The translations under genes were made by a program, and so were the position numbers. DNA of 57,853 bases from Bartonella sp. 220B. GTDB lineage: Bacteria; Pseudomonadota; Alphaproteobacteria; Rhizobiales; Rhizobiaceae. The stretch lies in contig NZ_JANHOI010000009.1 of the NCBI RefSeq assembly GCF_026930205.1, positions 1 through 57,853 of the forward strand. The letters are read 5' to 3'. Of this stretch, positions 43,601-55,870 are shown piece by piece (position 1 is the first letter of the stretch; each line of letters starts with the position of its first letter). The notes beneath the pieces were generated by a model. The model made no database searches. It was not told the origin of the DNA and worked only from the letters and a program-made list of their open reading frames with translations.

Positions 43601-44845
43601 ATGGTTGATATGAATTTATTTTTAAAAAAGAGTCCATTGTCTCTTTTTTTTTCTCTCTTTATTTCTAAAGTTGGTGATACTGCTTATGAAGTTATATTTA
43701 TTTTACTTGTCTTAGAATTAACAGATAACCCCCTTTTTACAGGTCTTGTGTATTTTTTTCGCTTTATCCCTTTTCTCTTTTTTGGTCCTATCGGAGGTTG
43801 GTTAGCTGATAATTTTTCTTTGAAGAAAAATATGATCTTCAGTGAATTTGTGAGATTATTAGCCTCATTACTCGTTTTTATAACCTCTATAACAGGGAGT
43901 ACACATATTATTGTTCTTATTTTTGCGGCAATATGTACAACGATAGGAAGAAGTCTTTTTCAACCAAGTTTTCAAGCTGCTATTCCGAAAATATTTTCAA
44001 TAAATGATCTGACAAAGGCAAATAGCGTTTCACAAATTATAGAAGAGACTGCATCCCTCATTGGCCCTTTAATTTGTTCGGTACTGCTTTTTTTCGCCAA
44101 TAAATCAACAGTCCTCATTTTTGATCTTTTTACCTATTTTCTCTCTATTATAGTATTATTTAATCTCACGAATTTCAATGCAAATGAGAAGAAATCATTC
44201 CATTTTATAAAAATTTATCGAGAAACAGTTTCCTATCTTAAAGATATTTCTACAGAAAATAATAATTTATTTATGACACTGGTTGGCTCGTCTTTTGCTA
44301 TTCTCTTTACGGGTGCAATTTTAAGATTTTTAATTCCAGCTTTTGTACTTTCCAAGGGTGGAGAGGAAAGCTTTGTGAGTTCTCTATTTTCTCTCATTGC
44401 TGTAGGAACTCTTCTAGGTGGTTTGTTATATAGTAAAATGATATTCAATATTACATCGTTGAAGCTCATGGTATTTTGGCTTCTCTATGGAATTATTATG
44501 TTTGTTATGCCTTTAGCTGCAACACTTTCTTTAAAACTCCTTCTCGTGTTAGCATTTGTTTTGGGATTTATTGGTGCATTTGTGGATATTAGTTTAGTCT
44601 CAGCGATCCAATTATACTCTCGTCGTGAAAATTTGGGTAAGAGTTTTGGAACCTTTTCAACTTTAGCAAACTCTGCTGAAGCCGTGTCTGGCTTTATTGC
44701 TGGGCTTTTTGCACTTGTGGGATTAGTGAGTTCTTTTTTAGCTATGTCTACACTCATTATTTCCACTGGAATGATTGGCGTTATAAAACTGAAGAAAAAG
44801 AAAGAGAGAGCACCCCTTAACACGACAAGTGATAACGATCATTGA
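43601..44845 (+). CDS. MFS transporter (MFS_3/EntS-like exporter)
   Basis: A 414-residue polytopic membrane protein with about 12 hydrophobic segments and the major facilitator motif GGWLADNFSLKK (about 65-76), a variant of the A-motif. The N-terminus LFFSLFISKVGDTAYEVIFI resembles the MFS_3 group of exporters (EntS-like, macrolide-efflux-like). The substrate is unknown. Codon use is markedly AT-richer than in nfu or trpS and the upstream spacer is also AT-rich, which hints at horizontal origin. ATG 43601 and ATG 43610 are both possible starts. Confidence 0.85.
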   Translation: MVDMNLFLKKSPLSLFFSLFISKVGDTAYEVIFILLVLELTDNPLFTGLVYFFRFIPFLFFGPIGGWLADNFSLKKNMIFSEFVRLLASLLVFITSITGSTHIIVLIFAAICTTIGRSLFQPSFQAAIPKIFSINDLTKANSVSQIIEETASLIGPLICSVLLFFANKSTVLIFDLFTYFLSIIVLFNLTNFNANEKKSFHFIKIYRETVSYLKDISTENNNLFMTLVGSSFAILFTGAILRFLIPAFVLSKGGEESFVSSLFSLIAVGTLLGGLLYSKMIFNITSLKLMVFWLLYGIIMFVMPLAATLSLKLLLVLAFVLGFIGAFVDISLVSAIQLYSRRENLGKSFGTFSTLANSAEAVSGFIAGLFALVGLVSSFLAMSTLIISTGMIGVIKLKKKKERAPLNTTSDNDH

Positions 44846-45016
44846 TCTCTTTGAGATCTCCATGCCATTTCTTTTTTCAAATGGTTATGATATTTGAAAA
44901 CTTTAAAAGAATGGAAGGAATTCCGCCCCCCTCTATCTTCATCTCAAACACCCCCTATATCTTCGGCACAAGCAATTGCGCTTTAACAAACGAACATGCT
45001 TAAACTTTAGTTCCTC

Positions 45017-45349
45017 TCAAATCTTTTTTACGAATTCCGACTTCAAGCCAATCTGACCAATGCCCGGAATCTTACAGTCAATATTATGATCCCCATCCAC
45101 AAGGCGAATATTCTTCACCTTCGTTCCACTCTTGAGAACCGATGCAGCGCCTTTTACTTTAAGATCTTTTACCACCATAACGCTATCCCCATTTGTCAAA
45201 ACCTGACCATTGGCATCATAAACGATATCGAGGGTAGGTTCTTCACTCTTTTGGGGCCATTCATGTGCACATTCAGGACAGACAAAATTTTCACCCTCTT
45301 CATAAGTATAAAGACCACCACAGTGAGGACATTTAGGATATTCACTCAT
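45017..45349 (-). CDS. yjdM: YjdM/PhnA-type zinc-ribbon protein
   Basis: A 110-residue protein of the family once called PhnA (alkylphosphonate utilisation). An N-terminal zinc ribbon has two CxxC pairs, CPHCGG (about 7-12) and CPEC (about 25-28), and a C-terminal SH3-like beta domain includes [20 protein letters not shown] and ends SEFVKKI. The exact function is unknown; a link to phosphonates is no longer well supported. The start at 45349 follows AGAGGGAATCTT; an in-frame ATG seven codons upstream has no such site. Confidence 0.9.
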   Translation of the reverse strand: MSEYPKCPHCGGLYTYEEGENFVCPECAHEWPQKSEEPTLDIVYDANGQVLTNGDSVMVVKDLKVKGAASVLKSGTKVKNIRLVDGDHNIDCKIPGIGQIGLKSEFVKKI

Positions 45350-45770
45350 AAGATTCCCTCTTTGATTCAAGAAACATCATCTTTAGAGCTCCATAGAGCA
45401 AGACGTGTCCATTGTCCATGACTAAAGCAAAACACGAACATGGCATTTTCTCTTCAGAATTCTTAAAGGTTAAATGCACCCCAAAAGAAATAAGGGTAAA
45501 ATTTCATAACATCCGATAGAGAACATTCTCAAAAAAAAATCATCACCCCTCACAACACTTCTTAAGAAAACAATGCATCAATGAAAGGTAAGGTCTGTTC
45601 GGTACAAGAAAAAACATTGCAATCCTATAAAGAGCAACCCCATAAAACGGATTCACTTTGTCCATTTTTTCCCCTTATAAAGAAGCTAAAAACCCATTTT
45701 CTCCACGAGGCGTCATAAAATGTCTCTCGTCAGCATTGAGCAAGCATTGCGTTAGTCATAAAACAAGCGG
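45350..45770. other. Spacer between yjdM and the groEL relic
   Basis: About 420 AT-rich bases, no recognisable gene. The short frame at 45658-45900 on the plus strand runs antisense to the groEL relic and is not supported. Confidence 0.3.
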
Positions 45771-45857
45771 ACAATTGAAAAAACATGTCGAGAGAACAGA
45801 ACGCAAAACCTTTACAGGGGAAACAACTCCCAAAGGACTCAAAGCACCAAATTCACA
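45771..45857 (-). pseudogene. Decayed fragment of the groEL 3' region
   Basis: Read on the minus strand it gives EFGALSPLGVVSPVKVLRSV, against [20 protein letters not shown] near the C-terminus of GroEL. At base level the stretch around 45800-45857 follows 46096-46159 closely, with scattered changes. It lies about 100 bases past the groEL stop and has no start. It is a relic of a partial tandem duplication. Confidence 0.7.
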
Positions 45858-45911
45858 GGATAGACACTTCCACAATCCCCCCTCTGCTCCCTTGGAATGA
45901 AAAAAATGGTT

Positions 45912-45937
45912 AAAAAAAACGGGCCCAATGGACCCGT
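45912..45937 (-). terminator. Rho-independent terminator of groESL
   Basis: On the minus strand ACGGGTCCATTGGGCCCGT forms a GC-rich stem and is followed by eight T's. It begins 24 bases after the groEL stop codon. Confidence 0.85.
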
Positions 45938-45960
45938 CCTTTTTATCTTGGCGAAAGATC

Positions 45961-47604
<1,644 letters not shown>

Positions 47605-47660
47605 TTAATTTCTCCTTGGAGTTATCTCAAATAGTACAAAATAAAAACTGAGATTCTGAA

Positions 47661-47957
47661 TTAACCCAGAATTCCCATAATGTCAGATTCTTTCATGATG
47701 AGGAGATCTTCCCCATTAATCTTTACTTCAGTGCCCGACCATTTTCCAAACAAGATACGGTCTCCTGCTTTCACTTCGAGAGGCACACGCTTTCCGTTGT
47801 CATCAAGAGCGCCATTACCAACAGCAATAATTTCACCTTCTTGAGGTTTTTCCTTCGCAGTATCAGGAATGATGATCCCACCAGCGGTTTTATTTTCAGA
47901 TTCAACCCGACGAACAACAACACGATCGTGTAGTGGGCGGAATTGTATATTAGCCAT
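47661..47957 (-). CDS. groES: GroES co-chaperonin (10 kDa)
   Basis: A 98-residue co-chaperonin with [20 protein letters not shown] at the N-terminus, the mobile loop GGIIIPD (about 27-33) and the roof region. It caps the GroEL ring as a heptamer. The first gene of the operon, 56 bases before groEL; expression is expected to rise on heat shock through loss of HrcA binding at the upstream CIRCE site. Confidence 0.98.
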   Translation of the reverse strand: MANIQFRPLHDRVVVRRVESENKTAGGIIIPDTAKEKPQEGEIIAVGNGALDDNGKRVPLEVKAGDRILFGKWSGTEVKINGEDLLIMKESDIMGILG

Positions 47958-48015
47958 ATTTTAAATCCTTAAAACTTAATATAATTGATAGAATTGAATT
48001 AATTTTAAGTTCCTA

Positions 48016-48042
48016 CTAGCACTCTCAACTTACGAGTGCTAA
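48016..48042. promoter_or_regulatory. CIRCE operator (HrcA binding site) of groESL
   Basis: CTAGCACTC, nine bases, GAGTGCTAA. Consensus CIRCE is TTAGCACTC-N9-GAGTGCTAA; only the first base differs. It lies 59 bases before the groES start codon. HrcA binds here to repress the operon at normal temperature. Confidence 0.93.
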
Positions 48043-48190
48043 CAACAGTTAAGATATAAAATTGCTTCTTCTCAATGTCAAGGATTGTTCATAAAATAAT
48101 TTCCCTAAAGATCTTTCAAAGACTTGCTTCTCTTTTCTATTTTGCGTTATCTAGCTTTTTATTAAATTTGCGAACAAAAAGGAACTTATC

Positions 48191-49579
48191 ATGGTTGAAA
48201 CACGTCAGGAAACGGATAGCTTTGGAACGATTGCTGTACGGCAAGATCGTTATTGGGGCGCACAAACTGAACGTTCTCTGCATAATTTTAATATTGGCAG
48301 TGAAAAACAACCTCTCAGTGTCATCTATGCTTTAAGCCTTGTCAAAAAAGCAGCAGCTGTTGTCAATATGGAAAAAGGCAAGCTTTCAGAAAAAATCGGT
48401 AAAGCGATCATTGCTGCGGCTGACGAAGTGCTTGCAGGTGCCTTTGACACCCATTTCCCCCTTTCTGTTTGGCAAACGGGCTCTGGTACACAAAGCAATA
48501 TGAATGTCAATGAAGTGATTGCTAACCATGCCAGCATGCTTTTGGGAGGAAAATTAGGGAGCAAAAAACCGGTTCACCCCAATGACCATGTCAATATGAG
48601 TCAATCATCAAACGATTCCTTTCCCACAGCGCTTCACATTGCCACCACATTGCAAACACGCCAACATTTATTTCCCATTCTTGAAGCCCTTATTATGACT
48701 TTAAAGAAAAAGGAGGAAGAATTTGCCGATATCATCAAAATCGGCCGGACTCATACACAAGATGCCACCCCCTTAACTCTCGCACAAGAATTTTCGGGCT
48801 ATCGTGCTGCCTTAGAAGCCAACCTTCAGCGCATTGAAACAGCTCTGAGCGATGTGCAAATGCTTGCCCAAGGAGGCACAGCGGTTGGAACAGGGCTCAA
48901 TGCACCGCAAGGTTTTGATATTGCTTTTGCACAAACAATCAGTAGCCTTACAGGGATCACTTTTAAGACCGCCGACAACAAATTTGAAGCCCTCGCCCAT
49001 CATGGAGCCCTTGCACATTTCCATGGGAGCTTGAATGCCCTAGCCGCCGATTTGTTCAAAATTGCCAATGATATCCGCTTCTTGGGTTCAGGTCCCCGTT
49101 CAGGATTGGGAGAACTCAACTTGCCCGAAAATGAACCAGGCTCTTCTATCATGCCGGGCAAGGTCAATCCCACCCAATGTGAAGCAATGACGATGGTTGC
49201 TTGCCAAGTCTTTGGTAACCATACCAGCGTGACATTTGCCGCAAGTCAGGGACATTTTGAACTCAATGTTTATAAACCTGTTATTGGCTATAATGTTTTA
49301 CAGTCGATTACGCTTCTTGGTGATTGCATGCGCTCCTTTGATCTCCATTGCATACAAGGATTACGTGCCAATCGAATCCATATCCACTCTCTCATGGAAC
49401 GCTCATTAATGCTGATAACCGCTCTTGCCCCAGAAATTGGCTATGAAAAAGCTGCCGAAATTGCCAAAGCCGCTCATAAAAATGATACAACTTTGCGTGC
49501 TGAAGCAATAAAAGCGGGCGTTTCTGGAGAGACTTACGACCGGCTTGTTGATCCTAAAAAGATGATTCATCCGCAATAA
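48191..49579 (+). CDS. fumC: Class II fumarase
   Basis: A 462-residue fumarate hydratase of the TCA cycle that interconverts fumarate and malate. The superfamily signature [13 protein letters not shown] is at about 317-329. Earlier landmarks are [32 protein letters not shown] and [12 protein letters not shown]. As a class II enzyme it needs no Fe-S cluster. It is divergent from groES, and a terminator follows. Confidence 0.97.
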   Translation: MVETRQETDSFGTIAVRQDRYWGAQTERSLHNFNIGSEKQPLSVIYALSLVKKAAAVVNMEKGKLSEKIGKAIIAAADEVLAGAFDTHFPLSVWQTGSGTQSNMNVNEVIANHASMLLGGKLGSKKPVHPNDHVNMSQSSNDSFPTALHIATTLQTRQHLFPILEALIMTLKKKEEEFADIIKIGRTHTQDATPLTLAQEFSGYRAALEANLQRIETALSDVQMLAQGGTAVGTGLNAPQGFDIAFAQTISSLTGITFKTADNKFEALAHHGALAHFHGSLNALAADLFKIANDIRFLGSGPRSGLGELNLPENEPGSSIMPGKVNPTQCEAMTMVACQVFGNHTSVTFAASQGHFELNVYKPVIGYNVLQSITLLGDCMRSFDLHCIQGLRANRIHIHSLMERSLMLITALAPEIGYEKAAEIAKAAHKNDTTLRAEAIKAGVSGETYDRLVDPKKMIHPQ

Positions 49580-49639
49580 GCCTACACAATAAATCTAGAC
49601 AAGACGCAATGAATGTAGAAAACAGATTTTGCTTGATGA

Positions 49640-49673
49640 AAACATCGGACCCTTCGCGGTTCGATGTTTTTTT
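49640..49673 (+). terminator. Rho-independent terminator of fumC
   Basis: AAACATCGGACC (49640-49651) and GGTTCGATGTTT (49658-49669) form a stem with one mismatch, then a T-run. It begins 61 bases after the fumC stop. Being between convergent genes it could also serve pgm. Confidence 0.8.
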
Positions 49674-49843
49674 CTTCCATCATTTCAAAATTGCTCCTTG
49701 CAAAGAGCACATAATTCTGCGCACGATAACCACAAAGTGCACGCCAGATGAGAATGATGATAGCTGGAACCCCGCAAAGCTCACCACACAACAAAGGCAC
49801 CACACAACATGACAGAGAGAGACGTTTTCCTAACCCATAAGCT

Positions 49844-51469
49844 TTATGTAATGATATCGGGCTTTTCACGCCCTAACTGTTGTTTTACATTTAACAATTT
49901 CAACGCAGCCTTTTGCAAAGGCTGGAGCACTTTTTGCGGCTCTTGAAAATGTTTACGTGAATCAGCTTCATACTGCTCAAAATAAAGCCGCAAAGTTGCC
50001 CCTACGGTTCCCGTTCCCGATAAACGCACCACTAACCGTGCTCCATTTTTGAAAAAAAGACGCAGACCTTGCTTGCTGCTCACACTCTGATCAACGGGAT
50101 CATGATAGGTAAAATCATCTGCTTTTTCGACCAGGAGTCCAGCAATTTCTGTTCCCGCCTGTGGTAAATGGGCACGCACATGCTCGATGAGTGCATGCGC
50201 TTTTTCTGCCTCCACTTCTTCATAATCATAACGTAAAGAATAGAAGCGCCCATAAGTGCGCCAATGATGTTGCACAATTTGTGCGACAGTTTTTCCTGTC
50301 ACCGCCAAAAGATTTAACCAAAATAAGACCGCCCATAAACCATCCTTTTCGCGGATATGGTGAGAGCCGGTTCCAAAGCTTTCTTCGCCGCAAAAGGTTA
50401 CCTTTCCCGCATCTAAAAGTGCACCAAAAAACTTCCAGCCGGTTGGTGTTTCAAAACAATTTAATTGTTTTTTTGCAGCAACCAAATCAACAGCACGCGT
50501 TGCTGGCATAGAACGAGCAACCCCCGCAATACCTTGGCGATACGCTTTAATGAGATGGGCATGATCAACCATAATAGCCAAGGAATCAGAAGGCGTGACA
50601 AATTGCTTACGACCAATAATAAGATTACGATCCCCATCACCATCAGATGCCGCCCCCAAATCAGGGGACTGCTTCGACATTAAAAAATCGTAAAGCCCCT
50701 TGGCATAAACCAAATTGGGATCTGGATGCCCTCCTCCAAAATTGGGTAAGGGAACACCATTCACCACAGTTCCTTCTGGAAACCCTAAACATTTTTCAAA
50801 AATTTCATGTGCATAAGGCCCCGTTACCGCATGCATGGCATCAAAACGCAAAGTAAGCCCTCTAGCGACGGATTTAGCAATGCAATCAAAATCGAAAATC
50901 TCCTGCATCAAAGCAACATAATCTGCGACAGGATCAATGATATCAACCTGCATAGACCCTATAAAGCTTGTGCCTTCTTTTTCTAAATCAACGTCTGGCG
51001 CCTCAAAAATTTTATAAAAAGAAAGACGCCTCGATGCGGCAAAAATAGCCTCACACAAGGAATCGGGAGCAGGCCCACCATTAGAAATATTGTATTTAAT
51101 GCCACAATCCCCCTCTAAACCACCAGGATTATGGCTTGCGGAAAGAATAATCCCACCATAGGCACGTGTTTTGCGAATAAGATGCGAAACAGCGGGCGTA
51201 GAAAGAATGCCCCCTCTTCCCACCTTTACGCAAGCAACACCATTGGCAGCTGCCATTTTCAGGACAATTTGAAGAAGGGTGTGATTAAAATAGCGTCCAT
51301 CTCCCCCAAGAATGAGGCATTTTCCCTCAATATCCCCAATGCTGTTAAAAACAGACTGTATAAAATTTTCAACATAATGGGGCTGTTGAAAAACCGATAC
51401 CTTTTTACGCAAACCAGATGTTCCCGGTTTTTGATCCTCAAAAGCCGTTGTTAAAACTGTCGTTATCAT
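49844..51469 (-). CDS. pgm: Phosphoglucomutase (alpha-D-glucose-specific)
   Basis: A 541-residue phosphohexomutase that interconverts glucose 1- and 6-phosphate for envelope sugar synthesis. The active-site serine loop ILSASHNPGG is at about 108-117, the metal loop SDGDGDRN near 285, the sugar loop FCGEESFGTGSHH near 370, and the phosphate loop VRLSGTGTVGATLRLY near the end. The start METs context MITTVLTTAFEDQKPGTSG is typical for the family. It converges with fumC. Confidence 0.95.
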   Translation of the reverse strand: MITTVLTTAFEDQKPGTSGLRKKVSVFQQPHYVENFIQSVFNSIGDIEGKCLILGGDGRYFNHTLLQIVLKMAAANGVACVKVGRGGILSTPAVSHLIRKTRAYGGIILSASHNPGGLEGDCGIKYNISNGGPAPDSLCEAIFAASRRLSFYKIFEAPDVDLEKEGTSFIGSMQVDIIDPVADYVALMQEIFDFDCIAKSVARGLTLRFDAMHAVTGPYAHEIFEKCLGFPEGTVVNGVPLPNFGGGHPDPNLVYAKGLYDFLMSKQSPDLGAASDGDGDRNLIIGRKQFVTPSDSLAIMVDHAHLIKAYRQGIAGVARSMPATRAVDLVAAKKQLNCFETPTGWKFFGALLDAGKVTFCGEESFGTGSHHIREKDGLWAVLFWLNLLAVTGKTVAQIVQHHWRTYGRFYSLRYDYEEVEAEKAHALIEHVRAHLPQAGTEIAGLLVEKADDFTYHDPVDQSVSSKQGLRLFFKNGARLVVRLSGTGTVGATLRLYFEQYEADSRKHFQEPQKVLQPLQKAALKLLNVKQQLGREKPDIIT

Positions 51470-51699
51470 CGTAAAAATGCCTTTATACTCTTGGCTTCAA
51501 TTTTAAAGTGAATATCGCTAAAAGTCGACCACGAATTCTCCTTAATTCCACTTGACGGAATGAAGAAATACTTGCACAGTTATTAAATATAGAAGTTTTT
51601 TTACACCTTAATGAAACACGCTTTTAAAGATGAAAGCTGTTTTGAAACATAATTTTCGATAATGAAACACAATTTTCAATAAAAGACAGGAGCTAACCC

Positions 51700-52224
51700 A
51701 TGATGAGAAAAACCGTTCCCAACGTTACCTTCCATACACGTGTTCGCGATGAATCGGTTGGTGGAGATAATCCTTACCGGTGGCAAGAAGTTAACAGTGA
51801 TGCATACTTTAAAGGAAAACGAGTTGTTCTTTTTTCTCTTCCAGGCGCCTTTACCCCTACCTGCTCAACCTTTCAGCTACCCGATTTTGAAAAACTTTAT
51901 GATGAATTTAAAAAACTGGGCATTGATGAAATTTACTGTCTTTCTGTCAATGATGCTTTTGTTATGAATGCTTGGGGAAAAGCACAAGGAATCAAAAATG
52001 TGAAATTAATTCCTGATGGCTCTGGCGAATTCACCCGCAAAATGGGTATGCTAGTTGCTAAAGACAATGTCGGTTTTGGCATGCGTTCATGGCGTTATGC
52101 TGCTGTTATTAACGATGGTGTGATTGAACAATGGTTTGAAGAAGCAGGTTTTTCAGACAATTGTACAACAGACCCTTATGAAGTTTCTTCACCACAAAAT
52201 GTTTTAAAAAAACTGCAAAACTAA
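51700..52224 (+). CDS. Peroxiredoxin (Prx5-type)
   Basis: A 174-residue thiol peroxidase with the redoxin fold. The peroxidatic Cys is Cys55 in PGAFTPTCST, the Prx5/AhpE-like signature, and NDAFVMNAWGKAQG is the next conserved block. Another Cys (Cys85, in IYCLSVND) and Cys157 (FSDNCTTDPYEVSS) could resolve or bind thiol partners. It detoxifies peroxides in the cytosol, likely with glutaredoxin or glutathione as reductant. AGGAG precedes the ATG. Confidence 0.93.
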   Translation: MMRKTVPNVTFHTRVRDESVGGDNPYRWQEVNSDAYFKGKRVVLFSLPGAFTPTCSTFQLPDFEKLYDEFKKLGIDEIYCLSVNDAFVMNAWGKAQGIKNVKLIPDGSGEFTRKMGMLVAKDNVGFGMRSWRYAAVINDGVIEQWFEEAGFSDNCTTDPYEVSSPQNVLKKLQN

Positions 52225-52319
52225 TTGCGATTCAAAATCGCCTCTTTAAATTGAAAGAGCACAAACCTCACGGCATAAATTCCCTCACAAAGAAAAATTT
52301 ATGCCGTTTGTTTGAATTT

Positions 52320-52475
52320 TTCATCGCACCCTATTGCCCGCCTGTTTTCACCACAAAAATCTGCAAGCAACCCATCACAGTGCCCGCTTAACCGACAAGC
52401 CAAAGACACCTTTTCCTCCCTCATAAAGAACATCAAAGTGCATACCATCTTTAAAACAGCTGCCTCTATTGCACT
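52320..52475 (-). pseudogene. Decayed fragment of hisS
   Basis: On the minus strand three short blocks follow the hisS product in order: IEAA, then FDVLYEGGKGVFG against [14 protein letters not shown], then HCDGLLADFCGENRRAIG against [18 protein letters not shown]. Small insertions and frameshifts separate them. It starts about 90 bases past the hisS stop codon. It is an old partial duplicate, more decayed than the nfu copy. Confidence 0.65.
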
Positions 52476-52567
52476 CTCCCCATCATCAACAAATCCAAAG
52501 CAATTTTGGTAACCATTTAAACGTATTTCTCAAGAATATTTTCCTTAAGAAGATAAGGGGGTTCTTT

Positions 52568-54070
52568 TCAGCCTGAAGACTTTTGTGCATCTTGCGTTGC
52601 CAAAATATCTTGTACCGTTTTGACGAGTTCTTCTTCATCAACCGTCACTTGCGCTGGTCGACTTTCGCGCCATGTTTGGTTATCCTTAATTTCATGAGAC
52701 AAGCGCGCCCCTTCAACCAAATCTTTGATCTGTATTTTTCCGCTCTCACGCTCTTGTGATCCTTGGATGACAACACAAGGCGCTTGACGCCGATCTGCAT
52801 ATTTCATCTGCGCTTTCATTCCCGCTGCTCCTAAATAGAGTTCAGCACAAATTCCCGCATGACGCAATTGCATGACCATTTTTTGAGAGCGGGCAATCGC
52901 CTCTGGCTCTTTATCCATCATCAAAACTACAACGGGTCCAGTCTTTTTTTTCACAGGCAATTTTCCAAGATTTTGCAAGGCAGCGATCAAGCGTGAAACT
53001 CCTATGGAAAATCCCGTTGCTGGAATATTTTCCCCCCGAAAACGGGCCACCAACCCATCATAGCGCCCCCCCCCACCAACAGAGCCAAAGACAACCTTTT
53101 GTCCATCATCATTGAGAACATCAAACAGCAAAGCAGCCTCAAAAACAGGTCCGGTATAATATTCCAAGCCTCGCACCACTGAGGGATCAATTTTAATGCG
53201 GTTTTGCATGCCATTTTCGGCAAAGATTGTTTGCATTTCCTCAAGCTCACCAATCCCCTCAAGTCCTTGAACACTCTGACCAACGACTTTTCTCAAAGCA
53301 TCAAGCGTTTCCTCTGCTGTTCCCGCTTCTGCTGAGAGCAAAGCAAGGATACAATCAATATCTTTGTCCTTAAGTTCTGCTCCTTTTGTAAAATCACCAC
53401 TTTCATCCAAACGCCCCTTACCCAACAGCAAACGCACACCTTCAGGACCAAATTTATCAAGCTTATCAATGGCTCTCAAAACTGTTAAGCGCTTTTCAAC
53501 CTTCTCATTGCCCCCTAAACCAATCAACTCTAGGACACTCTCCAGAATTTTCCGATTATTAAGACGAATAGCATACTCATGCTGTTGAAATCCTAATTTT
53601 TCCAAACTCTCCGCTGCCATCATGCAAATTTCGGCATCTGCTGCCACTGTTGGTGTTCCAACAATATCGGCATCAAACTGCATAAATTGCCGAAACCGCC
53701 CTGGTCCTGGTTTTTCATTACGGAAAACAAAGCCAAGACGATAACTACGATAAGGCTTTGGCAAAATTTCAAAATTCTCTGCAAAATAACGGGCAAGAGG
53801 AGCAGTGAGATCATAGCGCAAAGACATCCACTGCTCATCATCATCTTGAAGTGAAAAAACCCCTGCATTTGGGCGATCTTCATCAGGTAAAAACTTACCC
53901 AACACATCCGTATATTCAAAAATCGGTGTTTCAAGCGCTTCAAAACCGTAAAGTTCATAAACTTCACGAATCTGCGCAATCATAGTCTCAGTTGCATATA
54001 ATTGTGCACTTGTACGATCAACAAAACCACGAGGCAAACGGGCTTTAGTTTTTTCTTGTTTTGATGACAT
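52568..54070 (-). CDS. hisS: Histidyl-tRNA synthetase
   Basis: A 500-residue class II aminoacyl-tRNA synthetase. Class II motif 2 lies at [20 protein letters not shown], the histidine motifs appear as [12 protein letters not shown] and GGGGRYDG, and the C-terminal anticodon-binding domain shows [13 protein letters not shown]. It charges tRNA-His. I choose ATG 54070, where GAGAG lies six bases upstream and the protein begins [16 protein letters not shown]; a start six codons upstream is possible but less well placed. Confidence 0.95.
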   Translation of the reverse strand: MSSKQEKTKARLPRGFVDRTSAQLYATETMIAQIREVYELYGFEALETPIFEYTDVLGKFLPDEDRPNAGVFSLQDDDEQWMSLRYDLTAPLARYFAENFEILPKPYRSYRLGFVFRNEKPGPGRFRQFMQFDADIVGTPTVAADAEICMMAAESLEKLGFQQHEYAIRLNNRKILESVLELIGLGGNEKVEKRLTVLRAIDKLDKFGPEGVRLLLGKGRLDESGDFTKGAELKDKDIDCILALLSAEAGTAEETLDALRKVVGQSVQGLEGIGELEEMQTIFAENGMQNRIKIDPSVVRGLEYYTGPVFEAALLFDVLNDDGQKVVFGSVGGGGRYDGLVARFRGENIPATGFSIGVSRLIAALQNLGKLPVKKKTGPVVVLMMDKEPEAIARSQKMVMQLRHAGICAELYLGAAGMKAQMKYADRRQAPCVVIQGSQERESGKIQIKDLVEGARLSHEIKDNQTWRESRPAQVTVDEEELVKTVQDILATQDAQKSSG

Positions 54071-54537
54071 GCTTTTCTCTCGTAACAATTTGTGTTCACG
54101 GATAACTTGTGTCTTATCTTATAGAAACAAAGGCTGCAATGACTTTATCAATCTGAAGCCTCTACAATATGTACCAAGCTTTGCTGTACAATACGCCAAT
54201 CTTTACTTTACAAAGAGCATACCCCTCATCTTTAGAGGATAAAAACGCTTCTCCCTCCCATCTCATAAATTGCAAATTCCCATCTCTCCCTCATACAACC
54301 TTCTCCCCTGAACACATCTGCTTTAAATAATTCTCAGCACATTTCCACGCTTTCCCCTCCATGATCTCCCTCATCTTCAAACAGCTTTACGTTCTCTCAA
54401 TCTCAAATGAGAAACATGCTTTTCAAAAAGCATGAAGAGCAACGGTTGATTTTAAATAAGCAGGACAATCATCTTCTGAAAGAAGCACTCTTCTTTAAGG
54501 AAAGGGCGTTACAGAGTTCGTGCATAGGCAAAAAACT
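54071..54537. other. Spacer between pyrF and hisS
   Basis: About 470 bases. An inverted repeat CATGCTTTT (54415-54423) and AAAAGCATG (54426-54434) stands about 100 bases past the pyrF stop and might be a weak terminator for pyrF on the minus strand. The hisS promoter should lie near 54080-54200. No gene is supported. Confidence 0.4.
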
Positions 54538-55383
54538 TCAAGACAGAAGGGTACTTTTCGCTTGTTCCGCAAAGTCACGAATAAGCGCTTTTAAATCAAC
54601 ACTGTTGCGCCCCGCATCTGTAATGGATCTTGAAACAGAAGGAATAATATTCTGCCACAAATTTTGCGGAAACTGGTTTGTCAATTGTGTGATTGTTCCC
54701 CCTTGTGCTCCAATCCCTGGAACGAGAAACAGGCTGTTTTTTAACTGTTCAATTGTCTCTTTTGCTTCACTACCCAATGTTGCGCCAACAACCGCCCCGA
54801 TAGGACCCACAGAATGATGTTGAGCAAAAGACTGGCTATTATAATCATAAATACGTTGTGCCAAATGAACAGAAACTGTCTGATCCCCAATGCGCGCATT
54901 TTGAATACACTTCCCCTCTGGATTAGAGGACTGAACAACCACAAAAATCGCGGTTTCTGTTTCCTCTGCAATCTTAAACAGAGGAATGAGAGCATCAAAA
55001 CCAAGAAAAGGATTGACTGTCAGTGCATCCGCTTTAAATGGACTGCTTGAACCAAGCCAAGCTCTCCCATAAGCCTCAAGAGTAGAGCCAATATCCCCCT
55101 TTTTGGCATCAGCGATAACCAACAAACCTTGGTCTCGTGCATCTTCAATCAATTCTTTGAGAACGTGAAGGCCTTCCACACCATACAACTCAAAAAACGC
55201 GACTTGTGGCTTTATAACCCCCACATGCTCCACAACCGCTGTTAAGAGGATATCACAAAACGCTTTTAAGCCTTTATAATCACAGCTTAAGTTCCATGAT
55301 TGCAAAACTTTATGACTAGGATCAAAACCAACACAAAGCGGTCCATAGACCTCACGTTTTTTTAAAAAATTTTCAGGAAACAT
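54538..55383 (-). CDS. pyrF: Orotidine-5'-phosphate decarboxylase (type 2)
   Basis: A 281-residue OMP decarboxylase, last step of UMP synthesis. The catalytic block appears as VIADAKKGDIGST (about 92-104), followed by ADALTVNPFLGFDAL, SSNPEG and the phosphate-binding region LVPGIGAQGG near 230. These features and the length match the long type 2 PyrF group found in actinobacteria and some proteobacteria. ATG 55383 with GAGG six bases upstream gives MFPENFLKK, the expected N-terminus; longer in-frame starts add 48 unrelated residues. Confidence 0.93.
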   Translation of the reverse strand: MFPENFLKKREVYGPLCVGFDPSHKVLQSWNLSCDYKGLKAFCDILLTAVVEHVGVIKPQVAFFELYGVEGLHVLKELIEDARDQGLLVIADAKKGDIGSTLEAYGRAWLGSSSPFKADALTVNPFLGFDALIPLFKIAEETETAIFVVVQSSNPEGKCIQNARIGDQTVSVHLAQRIYDYNSQSFAQHHSVGPIGAVVGATLGSEAKETIEQLKNSLFLVPGIGAQGGTITQLTNQFPQNLWQNIIPSVSRSITDAGRNSVDLKALIRDFAEQAKSTLLS

Positions 55384-55870
55384 TTTATCCTCAAACGGCG
55401 TCTTTTTAAAATTTCTAATACAATGACAAAGCGTTTCATTGATCAAAATGACCGGTATCATGTTTTCACAAAAAAGAAAATATTTTCCCATTCCACGACA
55501 GAAAGAACCGAACAAGTTCCACGACATTGCAAAGAAAACAAGCGATCATTTCCCCTCCTCCCGTTGTGCCTGTTCTGCTTTCCTTCAAAACATTCGTCTC
55601 ACAAAGCCAATACTCCATAAATTGCTCTCTAATCTAAAAAGAAGTATCACCAATGGTCTCACCATCAAAATCCGTGCCCCCCATCATAACGTGATATCTC
55701 CCATTATAATCATTCCTTTCTGCTTTCGGACTTTCCCCTCCATTTTTGGTGCGTCTCCACCCATTTTGGGCGCATCATTCGCACTGATTTGTCTCTTTGG
55801 GAATATAATGGGGGGAACATAATGGAGAAAAAGGCATTTTATCTTCAGCATCATTCAAGGAGATAAAAAC
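55384..55870. other. Spacer between pyrF and the membrane protein gene
   Basis: About 490 bases. Near 55735-55820 imperfect repeats CCATTTTTGGTGCGTC and CCATTTTGGGCGCATC occur about 30 bases apart. No gene is supported; the frame 55439-55822 lacks family resemblance and a ribosome binding site. Confidence 0.35.
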
